The translations under genes and the position numbers were made by a program. A DNA stretch of 64,000 bases from contig NZ_LT629689.1 of NCBI RefSeq assembly GCF_900102035.1, forward strand, positions 4,696,001-4,760,000. The letters run 5' to 3'. The notes beneath the pieces were generated by a model. That model worked only from the letters and a program-made list of their open reading frames with translations. It searched no databases and was not told the DNA's origin. Below, in pieces: positions 43,179 through 55,643 of this stretch; positions within the stretch are counted from its first letter, which is position 1, and each line of letters starts with the position of its first letter. The DNA is from Pseudomonas extremaustralis (lineage in GTDB: Bacteria; Pseudomonadota; Gammaproteobacteria; Pseudomonadales; Pseudomonadaceae).

Positions 43179-44773
43179 ATGGCCCGAATTTCACTTTTGA
43201 GCCTGCCTCTTGCGGCCCCCGCCAGGGGCGCCGCGCTGCGCGGGTCGAACCTGGGTGAACGCCTGTTGCCGTGGCTGCTGCCGCTGGCGCTATTTGCGCT
43301 GTGGTGGCTGGCCAGCCGCAATCACTGGATGAGCGAGCAAATTCTGCCGCCACCCTCCCTGGTGTGGAGCAGCGCCGTGGAACTGGCGGGTGGCGAGCTG
43401 TGGAGTCACTTGGCGATCAGTTTGCAGCGCTTGTTTTGGGGGCTGCTGGCCGGTATCGGCGCCGGTGCCGTCCTCGGTGCCCTGCTGGGGTTCAGCGCGC
43501 GGGCCGAGCGCCTGGTGTTCCCCACCTTCGGTGCACTGGCGCAAGTGCCGACCCTGGCCTGGATCCCACTGTTCATGGTGTTTTTCGGCATCGGCGAACC
43601 CTTGAAACTGGTCGTGCTGGTGAAGGCGATCGTGGTACCGGTGACCCTGCACACACTGGTCGGCGTACGCGATGCCCAGCCCAACCTGCGTGAAGCGGCA
43701 CGCGTGCTGCGCCTGCCCACGCACCTGTTGATCCGCCGGCTGATCCTGCCCGCCGCCCTGCCCGCGTTCATGGCCGGGGTGCGCCTGGCCCTGGCCGCTG
43801 GCTGGACCTCGTTGCTGGCAGTGGAACTGTTGGCGTCCAGCGAAGGCATCGGCTACCTGATGGTCTGGGCGCGGCAGTTGTTCATGCTCGATATCGTCTT
43901 TGTGTGCATCGTGGTGATCGGCGTGATGGGCGTGGCGATGGATCGCGGTATCGGCTGGCTGGACCGCACGTGGGTGCACTGGCCGCATCCGGCCACCGCG
44001 CAGATTCGTCGTGGCCCGCGCTATCACGGCTGGCAACGCCTGCAACCAGGGTTGTTGCCACTGTTATTGCTGGCGCTGTGGCAGGTGGCGGCGGTGCAGG
44101 GGTGGGTGGACGCGAATATCCTTGCCAGCCCTTGGGCGGTGCTGCTGACCACCGCGCACGGCGTGCTCGATGGCAGCCTGAGTGGCGCCCTGGGTAAAAG
44201 CCTGGCGCGCATGTTGGGCGGGTTACTGCTGGGCGCAGGCCTGGGCTTTGCCCTGGGCCTCTGGCTGGGACTGTCGCGGCGCAGTGAGCGGCTGCTTGGA
44301 CCGACCCTGGCTGCGTTGCGCCAGATCGCGATTTTCGCCTGGGTGCCACTACTCACAGCCTGGTTCGGCCTGGGGGAATTGGCCAAAGGGGTGTTCATCG
44401 CCCTCGCCGCGTTTTTCCCGCTGTTTATCGCCACCCAACGCAGCGTGCTGAACCTGTCGCCACAGCTCAGCGAGGCGGCGCAAGTATTGCGCCTGGGGCT
44501 GGCGCAACGGCTGCAACGCCTGGTCTTGCCGGGGGCGGCGGCGGGCATTTTCGCCGGCCTGCGCCTGAGCCTGATCTATGCCTGGCTGGGCACCATCGGC
44601 GCTGAATATTTCATGCCGTCCAACGGCGGCATCGGCAGCCTGATGATTGGCGCCCAGCAACTGCTGCGCATGGACCTGATCATGAGCGGCATGCTCCTGG
44701 TCGGCCTCACCGGCGCGGCCCTCAACCTGATCGGCCAACGCATCGAAACCCGTGCAACCCGCTGGAGACACGC

Positions 44774-44777
<4 letters not shown>
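43179..44777 (+). CDS. atsB: Fused two-domain ABC permease for sulfate esters
   Basis: 532 residues, twice the length of SsuC/TauC permeases. It contains two complete permease units with separate EAA loops: EAARVLRLPTHLLIRRLILP in the first half and EAAQVLRLGLAQRLQRLVLP in the second. The linker is around residues 265-290. One polypeptide therefore supplies both membrane halves of the transporter. GGAGG lies 6 bases before the ATG. The stop overlaps the ATPase gene by ATGA. Confidence 0.88.
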
Positions 44778-48264
<3,487 letters not shown>

Positions 48265-48365
48265 GCTTCCATCCTCTTGTTTATCGATGCCTGCATCCTG
48301 CCCCAAGCCGGCGCGCAGGATGCAAGCCCCACACGCCAACCTGTTGACCGCAAGCGCCAATCGCC

Positions 48366-49370
48366 ATGAACGAACCCACTTCACTCGCCAGCTGGACCCG
48401 CGCCCTGCGCAAACAGCTCGACGCCCTGGGCCTCGACAGCGCGGCGCTGTGCAAGCAGGCCGGGCTCGACCCGCAATTGATGGACGATCCGAATGCGCGC
48501 TATCCGCTGTCGGCCACATCACGCCTGTGGGCATTGGCGGTGCAGGTCAGCGGCGATCCGGCCATCGGCTTGCGGGTGTCACGGTTTGTCAGCCCCACGA
48601 CCTTTCATGCGCTGGGTTATGCGCTGGTGGCCAGCGGCAGTCTGCGCGAAGTATTCGAACGCATCGTGCGTTATCACCCGGTGGTCAGCGATGCCCTGAA
48701 GCTGGAGCTGAGCCGCGAGGGCGAACGTTACCGCTTTCGCCTGCTGCAACCGCCGGGCAGCCCAGCGCCGGCGCTGGAGGCCATCGATGCCTTCGCGGCG
48801 ATCTACGTGCGCACCTGCCGCAATCGCCTGGGCCGCGATTACGCGCCGCTGGCCGTTTACCTGCGACGCCCCGAACCCGTGGACCCCACGCCTTGGCACA
48901 CAGTGTTTCGCGCGCCGCTGTTTTTCGGGGCCGAGGAAGACCGCCTGGAATTCGCCGCCCGCGACTTCGACAGCCACCTGGACGACGCCAACCCGGAACT
49001 GGCCGAACACAACGAAACCGTGCTCAAGCGCACCCTCGCCCAACTGCAACCGCTGACCTGGGAACGTAAGGTCCGCGCGGCCATCGAGGCGCAATTGCCC
49101 GACGGCGAGCCGAGCGCCGAACGGATAGCCCAGGCGTTGCACTTGAGTGTGCGCAGCTTGCAGCGGCACCTGGCCGATGAGGGCTGTCGCTTCGATGCGC
49201 TACTCAACGACTGTCGACAGAACCTGGCGTTGCAGCACCTGCGCGACCCGCAGTGCTCATTGGCCGAGGTCAGTCATCTGCTTGGGTTTGCCGACACCAG
49301 CAGCTTCAACCGGGCGTTCAAGCGCTGGACCGGAATGACACCTGGGCAGTTTCGCGAGGGCTTGCGGTAG
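48366..49370 (+). CDS. AraC-family transcriptional regulator
   Basis: 334 residues. An N-terminal ligand domain of the arabinose-binding-like type (PF12625 pattern) is followed by two helix-turn-helix motifs at the C-terminus (SAERIAQALHLSVRSLQRHL and LAEVSHLLGFADTSSFNRAF). The C-terminal GMTPGQFREGL is the usual AraC ending. It probably controls the divergent desaturase gene, as similar pairs do in other pseudomonads. The ligand is unknown. Confidence 0.9.
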   Translation: MNEPTSLASWTRALRKQLDALGLDSAALCKQAGLDPQLMDDPNARYPLSATSRLWALAVQVSGDPAIGLRVSRFVSPTTFHALGYALVASGSLREVFERIVRYHPVVSDALKLELSREGERYRFRLLQPPGSPAPALEAIDAFAAIYVRTCRNRLGRDYAPLAVYLRRPEPVDPTPWHTVFRAPLFFGAEEDRLEFAARDFDSHLDDANPELAEHNETVLKRTLAQLQPLTWERKVRAAIEAQLPDGEPSAERIAQALHLSVRSLQRHLADEGCRFDALLNDCRQNLALQHLRDPQCSLAEVSHLLGFADTSSFNRAFKRWTGMTPGQFREGLR

Positions 49371-49407
49371 GGGGTGTTTTGCCGACGCCGAGCACACCCC
49401 GGATCAA

Positions 49408-49773
49408 TCAGCGCCCACGATCGCGGCGCAATAATTTCCTGGCTCGCGCCACCAAGGTCTTGGCCTCGAACGGTTTGAGCAAATAATCATCCTCATGCAA
49501 CTCCAACCCGCGCAGACGATCCTCAATCCCGCCCGGCGTGGTCAGGAACAACACCGGCGTGTTCCCCTGCTGCCGGATCGACTGCTGCAACGTCCAGGCA
49601 TGCAGGCCGGGCAGCATCACGTCGAGGATCACCAGGTCGTACTTGGCGCTTTCGACAAACCGCTGCGCCGCCATGCCATTGGCGGCGACTTCCACACTGT
49701 AGCCGGCCTCGTTCAAGCCCTGAGCCATCCGCAGTGCCTCTTCGGATTCATGTTCCACTAACAGCACGCGCAT
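49408..49773 (-). CDS. Stand-alone response regulator receiver protein
   Basis: 121 residues containing only a receiver domain. The phosphoacceptor is Asp51 (LVILDVMLPG), the switch Thr is at 78/79 and the conserved lysine is Lys100 (DYLLKPF). The acidic pocket near the N-terminus reads VEHES instead of the usual D/E pair, so Mg binding may be weakened. The sequence resembles the receiver of OmpR/CopR regulators, yet no DNA-binding domain follows before the stop and only 37 bases remain to the convergent AraC gene. GAGG precedes the ATG. No kinase gene is adjacent. Confidence 0.85.
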   Translation of the reverse strand: MRVLLVEHESEEALRMAQGLNEAGYSVEVAANGMAAQRFVESAKYDLVILDVMLPGLHAWTLQQSIRQQGNTPVLFLTTPGGIEDRLRGLELHEDDYLLKPFEAKTLVARARKLLRRDRGR

Positions 49774-49811
49774 AACACACCTCGATTGATCAAGCCGGCA
49801 GTCTAGCCCCT

Positions 49812-50498
49812 TCAGGTCTGCGCCGCCTGCCGCAACCGCTGGGCATCGAGGATTTCGATCTCGCCATAGCCCAGGCGCACGATGCCCTGGGCCTGCAGGT
49901 CCTTGAGCAACCCGTTGGTGGTCTGGCGCGACAGGCCCAACATCGCCGCCAGGTCTTCCTGGGGCAGTTGCAACACGCGCTTGGAATGCTCGGTATCGCC
50001 GTAGCCCTCGACCATCATCAGCAAACGGTGGGCAAGGCGCGCCGAAGCCGGCATCAGGCTGAGCTGTTCAAGCCCGATAAAACTCAGGCGCAGCTTGTGG
50101 CTCATCAACAACGCCAAGTCGCGCCAGTATCGCGGGGTTTCATCGAGGAGGTTCAACAGCGCCTGCTGCGGCACCTGCAACAGCGTGCACGGCCCGACCG
50201 CGCAGGCGTCGTGGGTGCGGGGCAAGCCGTCGAACAGGCAGATTTCGCCGAACCAGTACGGCCACTCCACCAAACTCAGCACGGCCTCCTTGCCCTGTTC
50301 ATTCACCGCGCTGACCCGCAGCGTGCCGTCGAGCACCGCGTACAAGCCACAGGGTGGATCGCCGCGCTTGAACAGGTATTGCCCCGCCGCGAGCGGGCGC
50401 AGTCGGGCATGGGCCAGCAGGCTATGCTGAAACGGTGCGGGCAGGTGACGGAACCAGTGGCCGGTGGCCAGCCGGGCGTGCCATTGCGCTGGGTTCAT
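49812..50498 (-). CDS. Crp/Fnr-family transcriptional regulator
   Basis: 228 residues. A cyclic-nucleotide-binding-like beta roll (AGQYLFKRGDPPCGLYAVLD to GEICLFDGLPRTHDACAVGP) is followed by a winged helix (LQLPQEDLAAMLGLSRQTTN). There is no N-terminal cysteine cluster for iron-sulfur binding, so it is not an oxygen-sensing FNR. The ATG at 50498 follows GGAG by 5 bases. It is divergent from the Mpo1-like gene by about 80 bases and may regulate it. Confidence 0.9.
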   Translation of the reverse strand: MNPAQWHARLATGHWFRHLPAPFQHSLLAHARLRPLAAGQYLFKRGDPPCGLYAVLDGTLRVSAVNEQGKEAVLSLVEWPYWFGEICLFDGLPRTHDACAVGPCTLLQVPQQALLNLLDETPRYWRDLALLMSHKLRLSFIGLEQLSLMPASARLAHRLLMMVEGYGDTEHSKRVLQLPQEDLAAMLGLSRQTTNGLLKDLQAQGIVRLGYGEIEILDAQRLRQAAQT

Positions 50499-50581
50499 GA
50501 GCACTCCAAAGATTGTCGCCCAGCTGACAGTTAGGCACGGGCTGACAGGGCATGATCAAACATCCTACAGGAGGAACAACA

Positions 50582-51106
50582 ATGAAAAGCCTCGTCGACC
50601 ACCTCAGTCAATACGCCGCCTACCACCGCGACCCGCGTAACATCGCCAGCCACTTTATTGGCATCCCGTTGATCGTGGTGGCCGTGGCCGTGCTGCTGTC
50701 ACGCCCCGCCTGGGTAGTGGGCGGGCTGTGGATTTCCCCGGCGCTGCTGGTCGCGCTGTTATCGGCGTGGTTTTACCTGCGCCTGGAATGGGCACTGGGT
50801 GTGCTGATGACAGTGCTGATGGGCCTGTCGGTGTGGGCCGGGCATGCATTGGCGGCGCAAAGTACGTCGCTGTGGCTCGGCAGCGGCATTGGCATGTTTG
50901 TGGTGGGCTGGGTGATTCAGTTTGTCGGCCACTACTACGAAGGCAAGAAACCCGCGTTTGTGGATGACATCTCGGGGCTGATCGTCGGGCCGTTGTTTGT
51001 GGTGGCGGAACTGGCGTTTCTGCTGGGGTTGCGGCAGGACCTCAAGCAGCAGATCGAAGCGCGGTCGGGGCCGGTGCGTAGCCGCAAGAAAAACGTCACG
51101 GCATAA
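50582..51106 (+). CDS. Mpo1-like (DUF962) membrane protein
   Basis: 174 residues with four hydrophobic segments. The family motif is YAAYHRDPRNIASHFIGIP near the N-terminus, and VGHYYEGKKPAF near residue 120 supplies further histidines. The yeast homologue Mpo1 is an iron-dependent dioxygenase of 2-hydroxy fatty acid alpha-oxidation, and the histidines of that site appear conserved here. GGAGG precedes the ATG. The role in bacteria is unknown; neighbouring desaturase genes make a lipid role plausible. Confidence 0.85.
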   Translation: MKSLVDHLSQYAAYHRDPRNIASHFIGIPLIVVAVAVLLSRPAWVVGGLWISPALLVALLSAWFYLRLEWALGVLMTVLMGLSVWAGHALAAQSTSLWLGSGIGMFVVGWVIQFVGHYYEGKKPAFVDDISGLIVGPLFVVAELAFLLGLRQDLKQQIEARSGPVRSRKKNVTA

Positions 51107-51111
51107 ACCCT

Positions 51112-51212
51112 TGTAGGAGCGAGCTTGCTCGCGAAAAACGCAAGAACACCGCGTTAACCCAGAATGCCCGCGTTATCGTTGACGCTCTTTGCGAGCAAGC
51201 CCGCTCCTACAG
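51112..51212. repeat. REP doublet between the Mpo1-like gene and cysA
   Basis: A palindrome of about 100 bases with arms tgtaggagcgagcttgctcgc and gcgagcaagcccgctcctaca. It sits between two convergent genes (stop codons at 51106 and 51218), where it can serve as a bidirectional 3' end. Confidence 0.88.
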
Positions 51213-51217
51213 GGGGG

Positions 51218-52198
51218 TTAGGCTTTTTGCCAGACCTTGGGTTTGAAGAACAGGGTCTCGCCCCGCACCAGGCCGATCAGGCTGTCGTGGTCTTTCACCA
51301 CTTCGGCTTCGATCAGCTCGCTCTGGCCTTCGACCTTCAACGTCACCCGCGTGGTGGCGCCCAGCGGGCGGATATCGCGCACTTCGGCCGCATGGTGGTC
51401 TTCCAGTTCATGGCGCGACAGCGACACTTCGTGGGGACGGAACAGCACGTGGTTGTCATCCCCCAAGTGCAGGCGGTTGGAGTCGCCGAGGAAGTGGTAG
51501 ACGAAATCGCTGGCCGGGTTTTCGTAGACGTCGCCCGGTGAGCCGATCTGCTCGATAACGCCCTTGTTCATCACCACGATACGGTCGGCGACTTCCATGG
51601 CCTCTTCCTGGTCGTGGGTCACGAACACCGAGGTCAGGTTGATGTCTTCGTGCAGGCGCGCCAGCCAGCGGCGCAGCTCTTTACGCACCTTGGCATCGAG
51701 GGCGCCGAAGGGTTCGTCGAGCAGCAGCACTTTGGGCTCCACCGCCAGGGCACGGGCCAGGGCGATGCGTTGGCGCTGGCCGCCGGAGAGTTGTTCCGGG
51801 TAGCGGTCGGACAGCCAGTCCAGTTGGACCATGTTCAACAGCTCATGGACTTTGGCCGCGATCTGGCTTTCGTTCGGGCGCTGGTTTTTCGGCTTCATGC
51901 GCAGGCCGAAGGCGACGTTGTCGAACACGGTCATGTGGCGGAACAACGCGTAATGCTGGAACACAAAACCGACGTTGCGATCACGCACATCGTGGCCGGA
52001 CACGTCTTCGCCGTGGAACACGATGCTGCCGGTATCCGGGGTTTCAAGACCGGCGATGATGCGCAGCAAGGTGGTCTTGCCGCAGCCGGAGGGCCCAAGC
52101 AACGCCACCAACTCGCCACTCTGGATGTCCAGATTGATGCTGTTCAGGGCCTTGAAGGCGTTGAAGTTCTTGCTGACATTACGGACTTCGATCGACAT
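51218..52198 (-). CDS. cysA: Sulfate/thiosulfate ABC transporter ATP-binding protein
   Basis: 326 residues. Walker A is GPSGCGKTT, the signature is LSGGQRQR, Walker B is [16 protein letters not shown] and the H loop is [16 protein letters not shown]-terminal TOBE-like domain ([20 protein letters not shown]) is typical of CysA. It powers import of sulfate through the CysT-CysW channel. The gene is the last of the cysTWA group and starts 3 bases after cysW. Confidence 0.94.
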   Translation of the reverse strand: MSIEVRNVSKNFNAFKALNSINLDIQSGELVALLGPSGCGKTTLLRIIAGLETPDTGSIVFHGEDVSGHDVRDRNVGFVFQHYALFRHMTVFDNVAFGLRMKPKNQRPNESQIAAKVHELLNMVQLDWLSDRYPEQLSGGQRQRIALARALAVEPKVLLLDEPFGALDAKVRKELRRWLARLHEDINLTSVFVTHDQEEAMEVADRIVVMNKGVIEQIGSPGDVYENPASDFVYHFLGDSNRLHLGDDNHVLFRPHEVSLSRHELEDHHAAEVRDIRPLGATTRVTLKVEGQSELIEAEVVKDHDSLIGLVRGETLFFKPKVWQKA

Positions 52199-52201
52199 GA
52201 C

Positions 52202-53074
52202 TTATTCCTCACCGGCGCTTTTGCGCAGGCGGTTGATACGGTTCTCGCTCCACTGCTTGAGCAGCAGGATGAAGAGCGCCAGGATCAGCAACAGGCTGGC
52301 CACCGCGAACGCGGCAACGTGGTTGTATTCGTTGTAGAGAATCTCGACGTGCAGCGGCAGGGTGTTGGTCACGCCGCGGATGTGGCCGGACACCACCGAC
52401 ACCGCGCCGAACTCACCCATGGCCCGCGCAGTACACAGCACCACGCCATAGATCAGGCCCCACTTGATGTTCGGCACGGTGACATGCCAGAACATCTGCC
52501 AGCCATTGGCGCCGAGCAGGCGCGCGGCCTCTTCTTCCTGGGTGCCCTGCTCCTGCATCAGCGGGATCAGTTCGCGGGCCACGAAGGGCACGGTGACGAA
52601 GATGGTCGCCAACACAATGCCGGGCAAGGCAAACACGATCTGGATGTCATGCTCCTGCAGCCACGGGCCAAACAAGCCCTGGGCGCCGAACATCAGCACA
52701 TAGACCAGGCCCGCGATCACCGGCGACACCGAGAACGGCAGGTCGATCAGCGTCACCAGGATGCTTTTGCCACGGAACGAATACTTGCTCACGCACCAGG
52801 CGGCGCTGACGCCGAACACTACGTTGAGCGGCACCGAAATCAGCACGGCGATCACCGTGAGTTTCAGCGCCGACAGCGCGTCCGGTTCAAGGATCGCGGT
52901 GAAGAACGCGCCGAGGCCATTCTTCAGGCCCTGGGACACCACGATAAACAGCGGCAGCAGCAGGAACAGGAAAAACACCAGCCAACCCAGGCCGATCAGG
53001 ATACGTCGCGACACCGCGCTGCCACGACGGGCAGCGTTGGCCGAGGACGCGGCGGAAATAGACGATTGGGACAT
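52202..53074 (-). CDS. cysW: Sulfate ABC transporter permease CysW
   Basis: 290 residues with six predicted helices. The EAA loop is [20 protein letters not shown], and the preceding segment [20 protein letters not shown] is characteristic of CysW. The N-terminal stretch of about 25 residues is longer than in E. coli. cysT ends 13 bases upstream and cysA starts 3 bases downstream. Confidence 0.93.
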   Translation of the reverse strand: MSQSSISAASSANAARRGSAVSRRILIGLGWLVFFLFLLLPLFIVVSQGLKNGLGAFFTAILEPDALSALKLTVIAVLISVPLNVVFGVSAAWCVSKYSFRGKSILVTLIDLPFSVSPVIAGLVYVLMFGAQGLFGPWLQEHDIQIVFALPGIVLATIFVTVPFVARELIPLMQEQGTQEEEAARLLGANGWQMFWHVTVPNIKWGLIYGVVLCTARAMGEFGAVSVVSGHIRGVTNTLPLHVEILYNEYNHVAAFAVASLLLILALFILLLKQWSENRINRLRKSAGEE

Positions 53075-53087
53075 GTTCCGCGCCTCC

Positions 53088-53906
53088 TTATGGACGTTCG
53101 ATGCGCCGCTGCAGCAGGTTGATCAGCAGCAGCAGGACAAAGGAAACCACCAGCATCAGCACGCCGATGGCCGTGGCGCCGCGGTAGTCGTATTGGTCGA
53201 GCTTGACCATGATCAGCAGCGGCAGGATCTCGGTTTTCATCGGCATGTTGCCGGCGATGAAAATCACCGAACCGTACTCACCGACGCCACGGGCAAACGC
53301 CAGGGCGAAACCGGTCAGCCAGGCAGGCAGCAAGGCGGGCACGAGGATGTAGCGGAACACCTGCAACGGCTTGGCGCCCAGGCAGGCGGCGGCTTCTTCG
53401 ACTTCCCGGGGGATGTCGGAGAGCACCGGCTGCACCGTGCGCACCACAAACGGCAGCGTGACGAAGGTCAGTGCCAGGGTGATGCCCAAGGGGCTGTAGG
53501 CGATCTTGAAGCCCAGGTCGGCGGCGAACTGACCGACCAGGCCGGTCGGCGTGTACAACGCGGTCAGTGCGATACCGGCCACGGCCGTGGGCAGGGCGAA
53601 CGGCAGGTCGATCATCGCATCGATGATCTTGCGGCCGGGGAAGGTGTAGCGCACCAGCACCCAGGCCAGCAGCGTGCCGATCACACCGTTGATCAGCGCC
53701 GCGTACAGCGCAGTGCTGAAGCTCAGTTTCAATGCCGCGAGCACACGCGGTGCGGTGACGATGTTCCAGAACTGATCCCAGGTAAGTTGGGCGGCGTGTA
53801 CAAACATCGCCGCGAGGGGGATGAGTACGATCAGGCTGAGGTACACCACGGTGTAGCCCAGCGTCAGCCCGAAGCCGGGTATGACGGGGGAAATACGACG
53901 CGACAT
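53088..53906 (-). CDS. cysT: Sulfate ABC transporter permease CysT (CysU)
   Basis: 272 residues with six predicted helices. The motif [20 protein letters not shown] and the EAA loop [20 protein letters not shown] are diagnostic. It pairs with CysW in the inner membrane. A REP doublet separates it from sbp, which lies 151 bases upstream, so transcription may be partly attenuated there. Confidence 0.93.
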   Translation of the reverse strand: MSRRISPVIPGFGLTLGYTVVYLSLIVLIPLAAMFVHAAQLTWDQFWNIVTAPRVLAALKLSFSTALYAALINGVIGTLLAWVLVRYTFPGRKIIDAMIDLPFALPTAVAGIALTALYTPTGLVGQFAADLGFKIAYSPLGITLALTFVTLPFVVRTVQPVLSDIPREVEEAAACLGAKPLQVFRYILVPALLPAWLTGFALAFARGVGEYGSVIFIAGNMPMKTEILPLLIMVKLDQYDYRGATAIGVLMLVVSFVLLLLINLLQRRIERP

Positions 53907-53943
53907 AAGAGTCCTTGGTTAACGGGTCTGACACACAAAACCC

Positions 53944-54043
53944 TGTAGGAGCGGGCTTGCCCGCGAAAAACGTCAACGATAACGCGCACATTCTGGGGGC
54001 ACGCGGTGCCTGGACCTTCTTCGCGAGCAAGCTCGCTCCTACA
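53944..54043. repeat. REP doublet between sbp and cysT
   Basis: Arms tgtaggagcgggcttgcccgc and cgagcaagctcgctcctaca lie inside the likely sbp-cysTWA transcript. REP elements after a binding-protein gene often protect the upstream mRNA and lower expression of the membrane components. Confidence 0.88.
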
Positions 54044-54057
54044 GAGGGCGGTGTTGG

Positions 54058-55068
54058 TTATTGCGCCGAGTAGATCTGGTCGAACACGCCACCGTCGTTA
54101 AAGAATTTCGGCTGGGCAGTTTTCCAGCCGCCGAAGTCTTTGTCGATAGTCACCAGGTCCAGTTTCGGGAACTGCTGGGCGTATTTGGCGGCGATTTTCT
54201 CATCGCGTGGGCGGTAGAAGTTCTTCGCCGCAATCTCCTGGCCAGCCGGGCTGTACAGGTGTTTGAGGTATTCAGTGGCGATCTCGGTGTTGCCCTTTTT
54301 CTCGGCGTTCTTGTCGACCACGGCCACCGGTGGCTCGGCGAGGATCGACAGGGACGGCACAACGATGTCGAACTTGTCGGCGCCGCCATCTTCTTTCAAG
54401 GCCAGGAACGCCTCGTTTTCCCAGGCCAGCAACACGTCGCCCTGACCGTTGTTGACAAAGGTAATGGTCGAACCGCGCGCCCCGGTGTCGAGGACCGGCA
54501 CGTGCTTGAACAGCGCCTTGACGTATTCCTGGGCCTTGGCTTCGCTGCCACCGGTTTTGAGGCCATAGGCCCAGGCGGCGAGGAAGTTCCAGCGCGCACC
54601 GCCGGAGGTTTTCGGATTAGGCGTGATCACCGACACGTCTTTCTTGATCAGGTCACCCCAGTCCTTGATGCCTTTCGGGTTGCCCTTGCGCACCAGGAAC
54701 ACGATGGTCGAGGTGTACGGCGTGCTGGCGTCCGGCAGGCGGGTTTGCCAGTTTTCCGGCAGGGTCTTGCCCAACTTGGCGATTTCGTCGATGTCGCCGG
54801 CCAGGGCCAGGGTGACCACGTCGGCACGCAAGCCGTCGATCACCGCCCGGCCTTGCTTGCCCGAACCACCGTGGGATTGCTGGATCTTGACGGTGTCGCC
54901 AGGGTGGGACTGTTTCCAGAAGTTGGCGAACTCAGCGTTGTAGTCCTGGTACAGCTCACGGGTTGGGTCGTACGAGACATTGAGCAACTCGTAGTCCTTG
55001 GCAACGGCGGAACCTGCAAACACGGCACTGGCCAGTGCGGCCAGGGCATAGCGGCGAATCGACGACAT
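54058..55068 (-). CDS. sbp: Sulfate-binding protein
   Basis: 336 residues with a signal peptide ([20 protein letters not shown], cleavage near VAKDYE). The mature start, [20 protein letters not shown], and the pocket residues in [20 protein letters not shown] are those of Sbp/CysP. It binds sulfate in the periplasm for CysTWA. The mature protein has no cysteine, which suits expression under sulfur starvation. It is preceded by oscA and followed by a REP doublet. Confidence 0.95.
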   Translation of the reverse strand: MSSIRRYALAALASAVFAGSAVAKDYELLNVSYDPTRELYQDYNAEFANFWKQSHPGDTVKIQQSHGGSGKQGRAVIDGLRADVVTLALAGDIDEIAKLGKTLPENWQTRLPDASTPYTSTIVFLVRKGNPKGIKDWGDLIKKDVSVITPNPKTSGGARWNFLAAWAYGLKTGGSEAKAQEYVKALFKHVPVLDTGARGSTITFVNNGQGDVLLAWENEAFLALKEDGGADKFDIVVPSLSILAEPPVAVVDKNAEKKGNTEIATEYLKHLYSPAGQEIAAKNFYRPRDEKIAAKYAQQFPKLDLVTIDKDFGGWKTAQPKFFNDGGVFDQIYSAQ

Positions 55069-55106
55069 AGAAGGCTCCTGAAATTCTTGGGGTGTTGACT
55101 GACGAC

Positions 55107-55206
55107 TGTAGGAGCGAGCTTGCTCGCGAAAAGCTGGAAGGCAACGCGTTGCACCTGATGCGCAGCGTCATCGTTGACGTCTTTCGCGAGCAAGCTCGCT
55201 CCTACA
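55107..55206. repeat. REP doublet between oscA and sbp
   Basis: Arms tgtaggagcgagcttgctcgcgaaa and tttcgcgagcaagctcgctcctaca form a near-perfect palindrome. It lies between the oscA stop codon (55247) and the sbp start (55068), so sbp probably has either a promoter of its own or depends on read-through. Confidence 0.88.
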
Positions 55207-55246
55207 GGGGCATTTCTTATAGTGATGGGTCTATCGCCGTTCCTGC

Positions 55247-55429
55247 TCAGGCCGGTTTGTTACCCGGGTTCTGCAAACGGAATTTTTCCTTGCGTTCGAT
55301 CTGTACCACTTGGGCGTTGTGAACAGTGATTTCCACCGCGCCAAACCGCAGATCGCGCAATGCACTCTGGATCTCACGCAAAATCGCTGCTTCGTCCTGG
55401 CCGTCAACGCTACGTAGAGATGCGCTCAT
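55247..55429 (-). CDS. oscA: Sulfur starvation response protein OscA (DUF2292)
   Basis: A 60-residue protein with no cysteine. The sequence MSASLRSVDGQDEAAILREI and the segment RFGAVEITVHNAQVVQIERK match OscA/YezD proteins, which bacteria need for using organic sulfur sources and for chromate tolerance in P. corrugata. The ATG at 55429 has AGGAG 8 bases upstream. It stands just before sbp-cysTWA, the order known from other pseudomonads. A 25-base AT-rich palindrome lies 80-105 bases upstream. Confidence 0.92.
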   Translation of the reverse strand: MSASLRSVDGQDEAAILREIQSALRDLRFGAVEITVHNAQVVQIERKEKFRLQNPGNKPA

Positions 55430-55509
55430 AGTCTCGCTCCTGAAATGAATAGTGCCTCGCAGTGGCGGCACTGCTTGCGGCGTGAGGGCGATAGTAGATA
55501 AGCGCGGAT

Positions 55510-55534
55510 ATTCTTAAAAATACTATTTAAGAAT
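55510..55534. promoter_or_regulatory. AT-rich 9-7-9 palindrome upstream of oscA
   Basis: attcttaaa - aatacta - tttaagaat has perfect arms of nine bases. It lies 80-105 bases upstream of the oscA ATG, where a class I activator such as CysB would bind. A possible -10 (TACTAT on the reverse strand) lies between it and the start codon. A related dyad occurs before tonB at 34506. Confidence 0.5.
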
Positions 55535-55610
55535 GTTTATATAACCAGAAAGAATTTTCTGTGGGGGCGAGGGGTTGCAGCACTTTCGACCCTGAAAATA
55601 ATCACGGCCC

Positions 55611-55643
55611 CTGTGGCGAGGGAACTTGCTCCCTCGCTACAGG
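55611..55643. repeat. Single REP core overlapping the end of the GGDEF/EAL gene
   Basis: ctgtggcgaggga-acttgc-tccctcgctacag is a REP-like hairpin. The TAG stop codon of the GGDEF/EAL gene (55637-55639) lies inside its right arm, so the element supplies the last two codons and the stop. Confidence 0.7.

Noticed and set aside
49371..49407. A frameshift that would restore a DNA-binding domain to the receiver protein
   Set aside because: Only 37 bases separate its stop codon from the AraC gene, and no frame in that space or in the AraC gene resembles an OmpR winged helix.
51112..55643. Regularly repeated palindromes as a CRISPR array
   Set aside because: The repeats are inverted pairs of REP cores spaced by kilobases at gene ends, not direct repeats with unique spacers. 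No cas genes are present.
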